From: Treponema sp.
GTDB taxonomy: Bacteria; Spirochaetota; Spirochaetia; Treponematales; Treponemataceae
Assembly: GCA_017935745.1 (NCBI GenBank)
Contig: JAGBGX010000009.1
Coordinates: forward strand, 124,001 to 188,000
Length of the DNA stretch: 64,000 bases
Direction: 5' to 3'
This document shows positions 51,046 to 60,212 of this stretch, in pieces. The notes beneath the pieces were generated by a model. That model had not been told where the DNA came from. It searched no databases and worked only from the letters and a program-made list of their open reading frames with translations. How positions within the stretch are numbered: position 1 is the stretch's first letter; the number at the start of each line of letters is the position of its first letter. Position numbers and translations under genes: made by a program.

Positions 51046-51837
51046 TCACGCAAAGAACATTCCCGCCGTCATGTCAAGGTAGTTTTCGCCGCTGTAGCCC
51101 GGGAAGCGTCTGCCCGCTTCCGCCTTGAACTCGTCCGCCGTTTTGCAGTGCGACGCGATTTCCTTCAGCTCCTTCAGATAGGCGATTTTTGTCTCGGCGT
51201 CCTTCAAGTCCTCCGGCGTATAGTGCGACGTGAGAATCAAATCAAAGCCCTTCGCCTTGAACGACTCAAGCTGGGCGATGATTGCGTCCGCGTGTGCCGC
51301 CCCGGCGACAATCGAATGGCAGTCGTGCCCCATCATGTGCGTGTAGACCGCGTTGATTTCCGGAATCTCAATGTCGAATGCCTCCTGCGTCTTTTTGATG
51401 ACAAATCCGATTCCGCCGACCTCGATTTTTCCTTCGCCGATGATGTCCGTGATTGTGCAGACCGAATTGTCGAACGCACCGCCGAACGCCGCCGCAAACT
51501 TGTCAATCAAAGCCTTTCCGCCGCCGTTTTTGGAATAGGCAGCCGCATTTTCCGTGGCATACTTCGGAACGCCGGGCAGAAACGAGCCGCCCGCACCGTG
51601 GTACGCAACGAACACGCCGGCAACGTTCATTCCGCCCAGATAGTCGGAAAGTTCCTTGATGTTGTCGAAAAAGCACGGCAGCTCAATGACAACCGCCGCT
51701 CCATTTTTCTCCACGACAAACACCTCGTCGCTGATCGGGTCGTTCGTCTTGTAGGCGTGCAGCTTCACACCGCCAAAATCAAAGACATTCACCTCGCCCT
51801 TTGCAAGCCGAACCGTCTCAAACGCATTCTTGTTCAT
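51046..51837 (-). CDS. cytosolic MBL-fold-like hypothetical protein
   Basis: A 263-aa paralogue of the exported protein at 48944 but without signal peptide (begins MNKNAFETVRLAKGEVNVFD). Segments: PISDEVFVVEKNGAAVVIEL, VAGVFVAYHGAGGSFLPGV, GFDLILTSHYTPEDLKDAET. A metallo-hydrolase-like outline without the full metal motif. The ATG at 51837 is used rather than 51879. It has perfect palindromic operators in its promoter. Confidence 0.7.
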   Translation of the reverse strand: MNKNAFETVRLAKGEVNVFDFGGVKLHAYKTNDPISDEVFVVEKNGAAVVIELPCFFDNIKELSDYLGGMNVAGVFVAYHGAGGSFLPGVPKYATENAAAYSKNGGGKALIDKFAAAFGGAFDNSVCTITDIIGEGKIEVGGIGFVIKKTQEAFDIEIPEINAVYTHMMGHDCHSIVAGAAHADAIIAQLESFKAKGFDLILTSHYTPEDLKDAETKIAYLKELKEIASHCKTADEFKAEAGRRFPGYSGENYLDMTAGMFFA

Positions 51838-51860
51838 ACTGTTCCTCCAAAAGTGTTGTT

Positions 51861-51930
51861 TAGTTGTAATATTTATCATTACAACTAAAAATATAATACA
51901 CCTTTAATGTAATGTCAATAGTTACAACTA
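51861..51930 (-). promoter_or_regulatory. tandem operators before the cytosolic MBL-like gene
   Basis: A perfect inverted repeat TAGTTGTAAT-7 nt-ATTACAACTA at 51861-51887 and a second site TGTAAT...GTTACAACTA at 51908-51930. Same motif as at 50921-50987. Confidence 0.65.
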
Positions 51931-51968
51931 AAATGTGAGAAAATTTTGAAGGCAAGGTGAATAGTTTT

Positions 51969-53387
51969 TTATTGAACAAGCGACTGCAAGTCACGTGCAA
52001 GAATTCTGCTTGAAGGATTGGCGGAAAGTCCTTTTTCAAGAACAGCACGTGCTTCTTCTGTTCTGCCGCTGTTTGCAAGCATGGCGAATTCATTGTGAAC
52101 CTGCGCGTCATAGTTCCTGAGGCATTGCGCATGCAGCGTCTTAAGCCGGGAGCTTGACGGAAGAGACTGAACCGCATCCTTGCACAGCCCGGCAGCTTCC
52201 AGCCATCCGAACTCCTGTGCCGCAGCAGTTATCTTGGAATGCCATCGGACTTCAAGCAGAGAATGCACCTGCCGGTAATCTTTCGTTCCGCTCTTCATAG
52301 AAGCAAGCTTTTCCGCCAGATAGGAAATTGCGCTGTCATCGTCCATTTTGCGCGATTCGCCTTGGACAGTTGCCATGAAAATTGCCGCCTCGATGTTCTT
52401 CTGTGCCGATAGAGAAACGCTGTCTTTGCGCGGCTCGTAAAATTCCGCGGCCTCTTTATACTGACCGGCATTGCACTTCACTGCCGCAGCATTGAACAAA
52501 GCTCCGTCATACTGCTTCTGAAGCAGCTCATGTCCGTTCCAGCGGTTTGCCGCCTGCTCAAGCCAAATCACAGCATCTTCAAATTTGCTTTGCCCCTGCA
52601 AATAGGCAGAATAATTTGAGCAGACAAGAAAAAAGTCAGCGCGCGAATCGTCAGCAGTTTTGCTTTCATCTTCTTCCATAAAGCGCATCCGTACAGCCGC
52701 AAGCGGGACAGCTGTCTCATAGTCATTTCTGGTCATCGCGAGCGAGCAGCGGTTGCGTGCAATAAGTCCGGCGAGCTGCCGTCCAGAAATTTCATGCCGC
52801 CCGCTGTACTTTTTCTTCGGAACAACATAGTACGAACTGCTGCTGACAGGACGGCGTTTTCCCGGACTAAAACCCATCGGATTCGTTGTTTCCACATCGA
52901 TGCGGGTACCGTTGGAAAGAACTGCTGTGCAGAACGAATGTTCTGGAGTTCTTTGCGCCGCAACAGAAATGCCCGCCGCCGTAGCAAGCGCGTAATACAG
53001 CACGCTTGACGAAACGCAGTTATATATTCCCGAGCAAAGCATTTCATCCATGCGGCTGGCATTTTCTCTGTACCGCACAAGAACCTGCTCATACATCAGC
53101 GAAAGCACTGCTTCTGCGCGCTCCTCTTCATCCAGGGACATAAACTGGCTGGAAGAAACAGCCGCCTCCAGTTTCTGGTACACGGAAAATGATTCTGAAA
53201 AGCCAGCGGAATCTTCTGTGCAGCCGGAGAACAGCAGTGCCGCACGGATCAGTTCTGAAGGGGAAAGTGATTTTGAGCTGGCAGATGAAATCTCGAATGC
53301 AGGCTCGAGCGGCGGAAACGGAACAGAACTGGCAGCCGCACACACTGCACAGCAAGCCGCGGCAAAACAGACAAACAGCCTCTTCAT
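51969..53387 (-). CDS. exported transglutaminase-like/TPR protein
   Basis: A 472-aa protein with a signal peptide (MKRLFVCFAAACCAVCAAAS). Middle: SGIYNCVSSSVLYYALATAA (Cys), RTPEHSFCTAVL (His) and RIDVETTNPMGF (Asp) resemble a transglutaminase-like catalytic triad. The C-terminal half is TPR-like (EDAVIWLEQAANRWNGHELL; GQYKEAAEFYEPRKDSVSLS; GRTEEARAVLEKGLSANPSS). AGGAGG precedes ATG 53387. Likely periplasmic; function not known. Confidence 0.75.
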   Translation of the reverse strand: MKRLFVCFAAACCAVCAAASSVPFPPLEPAFEISSASSKSLSPSELIRAALLFSGCTEDSAGFSESFSVYQKLEAAVSSSQFMSLDEEERAEAVLSLMYEQVLVRYRENASRMDEMLCSGIYNCVSSSVLYYALATAAGISVAAQRTPEHSFCTAVLSNGTRIDVETTNPMGFSPGKRRPVSSSSYYVVPKKKYSGRHEISGRQLAGLIARNRCSLAMTRNDYETAVPLAAVRMRFMEEDESKTADDSRADFFLVCSNYSAYLQGQSKFEDAVIWLEQAANRWNGHELLQKQYDGALFNAAAVKCNAGQYKEAAEFYEPRKDSVSLSAQKNIEAAIFMATVQGESRKMDDDSAISYLAEKLASMKSGTKDYRQVHSLLEVRWHSKITAAAQEFGWLEAAGLCKDAVQSLPSSSRLKTLHAQCLRNYDAQVHNEFAMLANSGRTEEARAVLEKGLSANPSSRILARDLQSLVQ

Positions 53388-53591
53388 TAGCAAGCCTCCT
53401 ATAAAAAGCCGCGCCATCTTAGCGGTTTTTATCTTACACTCCGCGCATATAATAGTGTACAGCGCGCATGATGTCCAATGCTTGTTTTTTATAAGGAAAC
53501 ATAGAAAAAACGCATGGAAGCTGTATTGAAGTTTTATGTTCACAGCTGATTTAAAGGAACTGAAACAGCAGCCGCATGTTCCGCGGACAAA

Positions 53592-53622
53592 AAAAGCCGC
53601 CGCCCGGAAGGACGGCGGCTTT
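53592..53622 (-). terminator. terminator of the chemoreceptor gene
   Basis: AAAGCCGCCG and CGGCGGCTTT pair around 10 nt; on the minus strand the stem ends in T7. It lies 19 bp after the stop of the MCP gene. Confidence 0.85.
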
Positions 53623-53640
53623 CTGCCCCGCAAAAGCGTG

Positions 53641-55752
53641 TCAGACCTTGAACTGGTCGATCTGGCTTGTGATGCGGTAGATTGAGCCGGAAATCGAAGT
53701 CGCGATGTTCATCAGCGAATCATCGCCTTCCTCGATTGTCTTTACGCCGTTCTCAATCGCCTTGAGCGATTGGCCCACAACTTCTGATGAGTGGCGCAGC
53801 TTTTCAACGTCATCGATGATTTCTCCGCGCGCGTTGTCCACATCGTCCGACGCGTCCTTTACCTTGCCGGCGGCATCGTTCATGTAGCCGAGCGCCTCGC
53901 TGATTTGCTTGGAGCCTTCCGACTGCTCGTCCATCGAAAGCTTAATCTGGCTCACCAAATCGCCCGTGCCCTGAATTTTATCAGAGACGCGCGTGAACAT
54001 CTTGTCTGAAATGTCCGATGCCTCAACGACGTTTGAAATTGAGTTGAGGATTGTCGTCAGCTGGTCGCCGATGTTCTTTGACTGCGCCGATGAATTTTCT
54101 GAGAGCTTTCTGATTTCGTCCGCGACAACCGCAAAACCTTTGCCCGCGTCTCCGGCGTGCGCCGCCTCGATTGCCGCGTTCATGGCAAGCAAACTCGTCT
54201 GGTCTGCAATCGATGAAATGACATCGTTCGCGTCGTTGAGCATCTTGGACTGCTGCTCAATCTTCTGAATCTGCTCGTTCACCTCGCGCTGGCGCAGGAT
54301 TCCGTTGTGGACATCGTCCTGAAGCACGTGGAATTCCTCCGCCATCTTTTCAATGGAGCGTGAAACGGAGCCAATGTTTCCAATCATCTGCGTAACCGCG
54401 CTTGAAGCGTTCTGCATTCCGTCGTTCTGCGTTACAAGCAGCTCACGCAGCTGCTGCACGGAATTTGAAATTGCATCAACGGAGCCGGATGTATTCTTAA
54501 TCAGCATATTCTGGCTATCAATTTCTGTCTCAACGCTGCGGATATTTCCGATCATCTGATCAACAAACGTTGTGTTTTCCTGCACCATCTCGCCGAGACG
54601 GTCGCCATAGCTCAGAAGGTCGCCCTTTGTCCCCTTGATTTCGCTGACGATTTTCTGGAGCTTGTCACAGAACGCATCAAATTGGATAATGAGGAATCCG
54701 ATTTCATCGCGGATGAACAGCTTGCACCGCTTTGTCAGGTCGGCCTCGCCGGTAGCCATTTCCTTGAGCGAATCCGTAACATTCTTGATCCGCCACATGA
54801 GCCAGCGCACGAACATAAAGCTGACGAGCGCCAGAACAACTGCCAGAACGAGTGCGAACGGAACAATAAGCATAGTGGCTGCCTTGATGATTTCTGTAAT
54901 AGACTCAAGTGATTTTGCCACAAACAGCATTCCTGTCACGTTCTTATCGTCAGCTGCAAGCGGAATGTATACGGAAACATATTTCTTTCCGGCGATTACA
55001 TTCTGTCCGATAAACTGCTGTGAACGCCGCAGAACTTGGTCAACAATAGCCTGATTCGTAAGCTTCGTTCCGGTTAATTTCTTACCGTTTCCGTCAATAA
55101 GCGATGTGTCCACACGCAAATCACCGCGGAACACCGTGCATTCAGTGCCGTAGCTTTTTGCCACCTGCTCTACCAGCAGATTGTTCGTCAGGCTGTAGCC
55201 GAGGATAACGGTTCCCACAATATGTCCGTTGTCAATCATCGGAGCCGCAGCAACCATCGCATAGGGAATGTCGGAGAATTCCTCGTAAGAATACGTCTTG
55301 AATCCCGAAAGCGCCTTTTTTACTGCCGAGGAGGAAGCGACATTGACGGATTTTACCCCGTGTGTCCACACCATGTTTCCGCTTGTATCCGTGATAGCAT
55401 AGAAATCCGTGTCTGTGTCAGAAAGCCGCTCTTCCATCAATTTACGGAGCGTCGCATGATCCGCGTTTTCAACGGCATTCATGATGTCTTTGTCGCGCGC
55501 GTAAATCGCGGAATAGCCGCCAATGCAGGACTTCCAGTCGTACAAGGTGCGCATTACACCGTCAGACGTGGCTTCAAGACCGTTCCGTGTGTTCAGCTCA
55601 ACTTCATGCTTGAAAACAAAGAGCGAAACCGCGGACACCAGCAGACATGAAAGCAAAATAGAACCTGCAATCATGAACAAAAGCTTTGTCTGAATCTGCA
55701 TGTCCTTTTTGTACGTTGTCGCAAACCTGTCTAATTCTTTTTTTTCCTTCAT
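53641..55752 (-). CDS. methyl-accepting chemotaxis protein
   Basis: A 703-aa chemoreceptor: transmembrane helix at about 24-47, periplasmic Cache-type sensor to about 280 ([39 protein letters not shown]), second membrane helix about 290-320, HAMP ([20 protein letters not shown]), then the signalling hairpin with [20 protein letters not shown] and [20 protein letters not shown]. It relays ligand binding to CheA/CheW. AGAGGA precedes the ATG; a C9 tract lies in the leader. Confidence 0.95.
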   Translation of the reverse strand: MKEKKELDRFATTYKKDMQIQTKLLFMIAGSILLSCLLVSAVSLFVFKHEVELNTRNGLEATSDGVMRTLYDWKSCIGGYSAIYARDKDIMNAVENADHATLRKLMEERLSDTDTDFYAITDTSGNMVWTHGVKSVNVASSSAVKKALSGFKTYSYEEFSDIPYAMVAAAPMIDNGHIVGTVILGYSLTNNLLVEQVAKSYGTECTVFRGDLRVDTSLIDGNGKKLTGTKLTNQAIVDQVLRRSQQFIGQNVIAGKKYVSVYIPLAADDKNVTGMLFVAKSLESITEIIKAATMLIVPFALVLAVVLALVSFMFVRWLMWRIKNVTDSLKEMATGEADLTKRCKLFIRDEIGFLIIQFDAFCDKLQKIVSEIKGTKGDLLSYGDRLGEMVQENTTFVDQMIGNIRSVETEIDSQNMLIKNTSGSVDAISNSVQQLRELLVTQNDGMQNASSAVTQMIGNIGSVSRSIEKMAEEFHVLQDDVHNGILRQREVNEQIQKIEQQSKMLNDANDVISSIADQTSLLAMNAAIEAAHAGDAGKGFAVVADEIRKLSENSSAQSKNIGDQLTTILNSISNVVEASDISDKMFTRVSDKIQGTGDLVSQIKLSMDEQSEGSKQISEALGYMNDAAGKVKDASDDVDNARGEIIDDVEKLRHSSEVVGQSLKAIENGVKTIEEGDDSLMNIATSISGSIYRITSQIDQFKV

Positions 55753-55776
55753 TTTAGAAATTCCTCTTGACTTTTA

Positions 55777-55785
55777 CCCCCCCCC
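55777..55785. repeat. C9 homopolymer in the leader of the chemoreceptor gene
   Basis: Nine C residues (G9 on the coding strand), 25 bp upstream of the MCP start codon. Such tracts can vary in length and tune expression. Confidence 0.7.
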
Positions 55786-55818
55786 GTGCGGGGTTTTATA
55801 ATTTTATAGTTATGGATA

Positions 55819-56619
55819 TTATCTGTGCAGCAGAGCAGTGAATTCCTGCGATGTAATCTGGTAGATTTTCTTGTTCAGCTGAGGCTCAAGCTCAGGCTCA
55901 AGTCCGGGACCGTCATCAGGCTTCCGTATGAACATGAAAATTGCAGTGGAAATTCCTTCTTTTATACGCTTCATGATTAAGACAATGTCGCTTTTAAATT
56001 CAAGCCCGTTGATAGTCAGATGCGCTCCGCGGATTTTGTCGTAAATTTTCATGCCGTGGAAGTCGTCTGTGGCTGATGTGCAGCGGAAGTGTGTGATATT
56101 CACATCCTCGACTTTTTCCGATTTTTCATATCCGTTAAAGCTGAACGAAATGCGGCTCGAGCTGTCGCATAACGCGCGGATGCTGTTGCGTCTTCCTTTT
56201 GCTCCGCAGCGGTCAAGCGCAGCTTTAAGCGCCTGAAAATTTCCGTCCTTGTCCCCGGAAGAAAGAGCAATGCATCCTGCCCGGGAGCTGACATCATTTT
56301 CATAGCGGTTTCCAGACTGGCTGTTTTCCGCCTTGAACACTACGCCCACAAGCAGATTGTCGTGGCCCTGCCGGATATCCCTGATAAGCGTTGTCCAGCC
56401 GGAGCCTCCGTCGTCCGCGTCTACATTGAAAAGCAGAATTGAATCGGGAAACTGCTGGACAATTGCGGCTACATCGCTGCGCATACGGGAGCCGCCTGGA
56501 ATAATGTGCGACTCATAGCCGAGCGTACAAAAATCCTCCATATACGAGGGCGGAACAAGTGTGTCGTTCGTTGCAATAAAAAAAACTTTCCTTCCGAAAA
56601 TGTCAGTGTTGTTGATCAT
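55819..56619 (-). CDS. hypothetical protein, receiver-like N-terminus and PilZ-like C-terminus
   Basis: A 266-aa protein. The first 120 residues resemble a degenerate receiver fold (GRKVFFIATNDTLVPPSYME; FPDSILLFNVDADDGGSGWT). The C-terminal part (HFRCTSATDDFHGMKIYDKI, LTINGLEFKSDIVLIMKRIK) could be PilZ-like. These are structural guesses. GGGAGAT precedes the tandem ATGs. It lies upstream of the MCP gene on the same strand, so a link to chemotaxis or motility signalling is possible. Confidence 0.6.
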   Translation of the reverse strand: MINNTDIFGRKVFFIATNDTLVPPSYMEDFCTLGYESHIIPGGSRMRSDVAAIVQQFPDSILLFNVDADDGGSGWTTLIRDIRQGHDNLLVGVVFKAENSQSGNRYENDVSSRAGCIALSSGDKDGNFQALKAALDRCGAKGRRNSIRALCDSSSRISFSFNGYEKSEKVEDVNITHFRCTSATDDFHGMKIYDKIRGAHLTINGLEFKSDIVLIMKRIKEGISTAIFMFIRKPDDGPGLEPELEPQLNKKIYQITSQEFTALLHR

Positions 56620-56873
56620 CATATCTCCCATAAAAAGTCATAGCACAATGCGACTACGGCGCAACTATAGTTTATATATTATATCACATTTTTATTAAAA
56701 ATGCAACTGCTGCTGTTTTTCGCGCGTATTTTTGCGTCATTCCGATTTTTTTTGTGGCACGCGGCAGATTTTTTGAGTATCTTGATTGGGGAAGCATTCG
56801 GGACGGTTTCCGGCGGAACACGCGGGACGGAACGGGCTTTTGTTTCTGTTATTCATTCCTACAGGAGGATTTT

Positions 56874-57440
56874 ATGAAGAGCATTACGACACTGAACTTG
56901 CAGTATGCGCACCGGTTCTACGGATTCAAGGGCGAGGCGCAGTACCTTCACGGGCACACCGGCATTCTCACAATCGAGGTTGAGGATTCCATCAACAGCG
57001 GCGTGAACATGGTCTTTCCGTGCAACGAAATCAAGAAGACGGCGTGGAACGTCCTGAAGAACTTCGACCATGCGCTCATCCTGCGCGAGGACGATCCGCT
57101 TCTTCCGGCTGTCCTTGACGTCTACGAGAAGCAGGGAATCAAAAACGGGCATCCGAACAACACGATGAAAGGCGCGGCGTTCAAGACGGAGCTTGCCACG
57201 GCGTACCCGGAGTGCCGCCTCGTCGTCACCAAAGAGACGATGACGGTGGAAGGCATGATTAAGATTGTCTACGACCTTCTGAAGGACAAGCTGAACATCG
57301 TCAAGCTGACGTTCGTTTCCGGCGACAACACCGCCTCGCAGGAATACGCGGCAGGAAAGAGCATCGAGCGCTGCCCGCTGTGCGGAATCGCTCTTGATGA
57401 GAACGGCGTCTGCCCGAAGTGCGGCTACAGGAAGCAGTAG
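56874..57440 (+). CDS. 6-pyruvoyl-tetrahydropterin synthase/QueD-like enzyme with zinc ribbon
   Basis: A 188-aa protein. The zinc-binding pattern of PTPS/QueD is visible in LQYAHRFYGFKGEAQYLHGHTG (H, then H-x-H), with DHALILREDDPLLP and KETMTVEGMIKIVYDLL further on. An added C-terminal zinc ribbon (CPLCGIALDENGVCPKCGY) is not part of the core enzyme. AGGAGG precedes ATG 56874. Reaction could be in queuosine or pterin synthesis; no pathway neighbours. Confidence 0.88.
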   Translation: MKSITTLNLQYAHRFYGFKGEAQYLHGHTGILTIEVEDSINSGVNMVFPCNEIKKTAWNVLKNFDHALILREDDPLLPAVLDVYEKQGIKNGHPNNTMKGAAFKTELATAYPECRLVVTKETMTVEGMIKIVYDLLKDKLNIVKLTFVSGDNTASQEYAAGKSIERCPLCGIALDENGVCPKCGYRKQ

Positions 57441-57549
57441 AATTGCATATTTAATAGAAGAAAACGCGTCCGTCTGCGGAAAAAAGCGCGGGCGGGCGCG
57501 ATTAGACTGCATTTTCGCGGCAGTTCTGCTGCCTGTACGGGAGGTTTGT

Positions 57550-58530
57550 ATGGCATATTTTGACGAATCGCCGTCATGTCTGCGCGTTCCGCTTGAAGCG
57601 GCTGCGGAAGATTTTTGCAGGCAAAGCTCAGTTCCGCCGCTGATTTTTGAGCTTCCGCCGGAAGAAGGACGGAAGGCGCTTGAAGGAGCGCAGAATTCGC
57701 CTGTGTTCAAGCATCCCGCCGATGTCTCTGTGCGGGAATTTGACTGCGGGGAATGGGGAAAGATAACCGTTCATGTTGTCCGCCCAAAAAATGACGTTCC
57801 CGCAAAAGACGCGGTGTTCTATATCCACGGCGCGGGCTGGGTGTACGGAAGCTTCCGCACGCACGAAAAGCTTGTCCGGGAAATTGCCGCACGCACCAAC
57901 TCGCTCGTGCTGTTCCCCGAGTACTCGCGCTCCCCGGAGGCGAAGTTCCCGGTTGCAATTGAGCAGTGCTACTGCGCGCTCTCGCACCTTGCCGAAATCC
58001 TCGGGCCGGACGCAGCAGGAATCCGCATGGAAACGCTCACCGTTGCAGGCGACAGCGTCGGCGGAAACATGGCGGCGGCAATGGCGGTTCTGGCTCACCG
58101 GCGCGGCGGGATTCCGATTCACAAGCTGCTTCTGTTCTACCCGGTTACGGACGCATCGTTTGAGACAAAATCGTACAATCAGTTTTCAGAACGCTACTAC
58201 CTGACGCGAGAAGGAATGAAGTGGTTCTGGAACCAGTATACGCAGGACGAAGGCGAGCGGAACCGGCCGGAAGTTTCTCCGCTGCGTGCCGGAAAACCGG
58301 AGCTGGGACAGTTTCCGCCGGTGCTGATTATCACCGCGCAGGCAGATGTTCTCCGCGACGAGGGCGAGCAGTTCGGCGAAAAGCTTCGTGCCGCCGGAGC
58401 AGACGTTACCGCAATCCGCGTCCAGGGCGCAATCCACGACTTTGTGATGCTCAACGCGCTTGACAGGACAAACGCCTGCCGCACCGCCATGGACGCAGCA
58501 GTCTCATGGATTGTGCGCCGCAACAGCTGA
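57550..58530 (+). CDS. alpha/beta hydrolase, HSL/acetyl-esterase family
   Basis: A 326-aa esterase: oxyanion motif HGAGWVYGSF, nucleophile in TVAGDSVGGNMAAAM (GDSxGG), Asp in TAQADVLRDEG and His in GAIHDFVMLN. Cytosolic, no signal peptide. GGAGG precedes ATG 57550. Substrate likely a short-chain acyl ester. Confidence 0.92.
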   Translation: MAYFDESPSCLRVPLEAAAEDFCRQSSVPPLIFELPPEEGRKALEGAQNSPVFKHPADVSVREFDCGEWGKITVHVVRPKNDVPAKDAVFYIHGAGWVYGSFRTHEKLVREIAARTNSLVLFPEYSRSPEAKFPVAIEQCYCALSHLAEILGPDAAGIRMETLTVAGDSVGGNMAAAMAVLAHRRGGIPIHKLLLFYPVTDASFETKSYNQFSERYYLTREGMKWFWNQYTQDEGERNRPEVSPLRAGKPELGQFPPVLIITAQADVLRDEGEQFGEKLRAAGADVTAIRVQGAIHDFVMLNALDRTNACRTAMDAAVSWIVRRNS

Positions 58531-58553
58531 AAAGCGCAGGCTGAGCAACCCCG

Positions 58554-59402
58554 CTACGCGTTTCGGACAACCGAAAACGGTGCGGAATGCAGCAGTTCCT
58601 CCGCAAGCTGCTTCATCCGTGCAGGCGAGCGGTAGGTCTTGCAGAACGAAAAGTCCTGCGACAGGTCGTCGATGTCTTCCATAGCGGTTTTTACGTCCAG
58701 CATCGTCTGCACGGGGATTTCTTCTGCCGAGGTAAAGTCCTGCTGCGCCGGGTTCAGCCTGCGGTTTTGAATCGCATAGTTCACGCGGTTTTTGCACCTG
58801 CATGTTCCGCCGCCGTATTCGCCGCAGTACCGCCCGAGAAAATCAGCCATCTTCTTGCGGCTGCGGGAAAGTTTCTGGCGGTACGCTTCCGCCGTCATTC
58901 CAAGGATTTCGCCAGCAATGCGGCTGTCGAGCCTGAACATCGTTCCCAAAATAAAAACGCACCTGCTTTCAACGTCAAGGCACTGGAGCATCACGTTCGT
59001 GCAAGAAAGTTTCAGTTCCTCCGCCAGAACAGATTTTTCAACGTCCTGCGACAAATCAGGCACATTCTGTATATCCGCCGTTTCAATGTCATTTCCGTAA
59101 TATTCAAAACTCAGCGGAACCTTCGCAAAAAGGTGCTTTTTGTACGTCTTCAGATGATTGACCGCAATGCTGAACACCCACGTCGTGAACGCACTTTCGC
59201 CTCTGAACTGTGAAAGATGCGTAATCACTTTCAAAAGAATGTCCTGAGCAGCATCCTCCGCGTCCGCAAACGTCCCGAGCATCCGAAGCGACACATTGAA
59301 CACCAAATCCTGCACCTCCGCAACAAGCGTTTCAAGCGCCGCCTTGTCCCCCGCCGCAGCGTTCTTTGCCAGCACAAGCATCTGTTCATTCGTCTTTTTC
59401 AT
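58554..59402 (-). CDS. ECF-type RNA polymerase sigma factor with C-terminal extension
   Basis: A 282-aa sigma-70-family protein: region 2 (DLVFNVSLRMLGTFADAEDA; ESAFTTWVFSIAVNHLKTYK) and region 4 (IAGEILGMTAEAYRQKLSRS). An extra 100 residues after region 4 contain GRYCGEYGGGTCRCKNRVNY, a Cys cluster that might sense metal or redox state. No anti-sigma gene is adjacent. TGGAGG precedes ATG 59402. Confidence 0.88.
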   Translation of the reverse strand: MKKTNEQMLVLAKNAAAGDKAALETLVAEVQDLVFNVSLRMLGTFADAEDAAQDILLKVITHLSQFRGESAFTTWVFSIAVNHLKTYKKHLFAKVPLSFEYYGNDIETADIQNVPDLSQDVEKSVLAEELKLSCTNVMLQCLDVESRCVFILGTMFRLDSRIAGEILGMTAEAYRQKLSRSRKKMADFLGRYCGEYGGGTCRCKNRVNYAIQNRRLNPAQQDFTSAEEIPVQTMLDVKTAMEDIDDLSQDFSFCKTYRSPARMKQLAEELLHSAPFSVVRNA

Positions 59403-59486
59403 ACAATTTCCTCCACGTCTTTTTAAATGAGACACCGCTCCCGCGGATTTGTGACAGAAAATTATTCGATTTAAATCACGTTTTTT

Positions 59487-59600
59487 GCGGCAAGGATTGC
59501 AGCACCTGCCGCAGGCAGTCCCGGAACGAAGTGGAGGAATGAGCCGCGTAAGACGGCGAAGTGCGGAAAGCCTGATTTTTGCGTAGCAAAAAGCCGCCCT
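59487..59600. repeat. GGGCGGC-type intergenic repeat, copy 3, reversed
   Basis: In the gap 59403-59714. Read on the minus strand it shows GGGCGGCTTTTTGCTACGC, AAAAATCAGGCTTTCCG, GGGACTGCCTGCGGCAG and CAATCCTTGCCGCA. Confidence 0.7.
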
Positions 59601-59714
59601 GATAACAAAAAAAACAAAACTCGGAATGGGGAAAACATCAGTTGAATTAAAAACGCAGACGCTCCGAAGGCGTAAATATTTTTCTATAATATAGCAAATC
59701 CAGCTGTCCGCCGC

Positions 59715-60071
59715 TCATTCGGGTTTCGGATTTTGGGCGACTTCAAATTTTTGCAGCACGGCGAGCAGTTCCTTAATCAGCTGCCTTTTTCCTATCGGAA
59801 GCCCGTAGAATATGTCTTCAAAACGGCTGCACTGTGCGGCCGTGCTTTTGCGGGAATTCTGCTCCGTTTCTCCCGTCACCAGATATTCAACAGACACATT
59901 CAGTGCCTTTGCAATTTTTACCGCAACATCGGCCGGCGGAATGGAGCCCCGCGCACCCAGATAGCCTTCGAGCGTCCGCTGCGAAATTCCTGTCCGCCCG
60001 GCAAGTTCTTTTACCTTTATATCCTGAAAATCAAGTTCCGAACGCAAAGTCTCCCGAAATATAGAATCCAT
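59715..60071 (-). CDS. XRE-family helix-turn-helix regulator
   Basis: A 118-aa protein with an N-terminal Cro/C1 domain (DIKVKELAGRTGISQRTLEG; PPADVAVKIAKALNVSVEYL) and a helical C-terminal part (GKRQLIKELLAVLQKFE). The ATG at 60071 is used rather than TTG at 60077. Target unknown. Confidence 0.85.
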   Translation of the reverse strand: MDSIFRETLRSELDFQDIKVKELAGRTGISQRTLEGYLGARGSIPPADVAVKIAKALNVSVEYLVTGETEQNSRKSTAAQCSRFEDIFYGLPIGKRQLIKELLAVLQKFEVAQNPKPE

Positions 60072-60212
60072 AGTCAAGCAATATTACTTCATTATGCGTA
60101 TAAAATTATTGACAAACCTACAAATAGCGTTTAATCTGATGAATAATACGTTGTTTGTAGTGTAAAAACAAACTTTCACGACAAACAGCACTGACTTTTT
60201 CAGGAGCATTAT

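Noticed and set aside
56754-56873. 40-codon upstream extension of the QueD-like gene
   Set aside because: AGGAGG sits directly before the ATG at 56874 and the extension has no family similarity.
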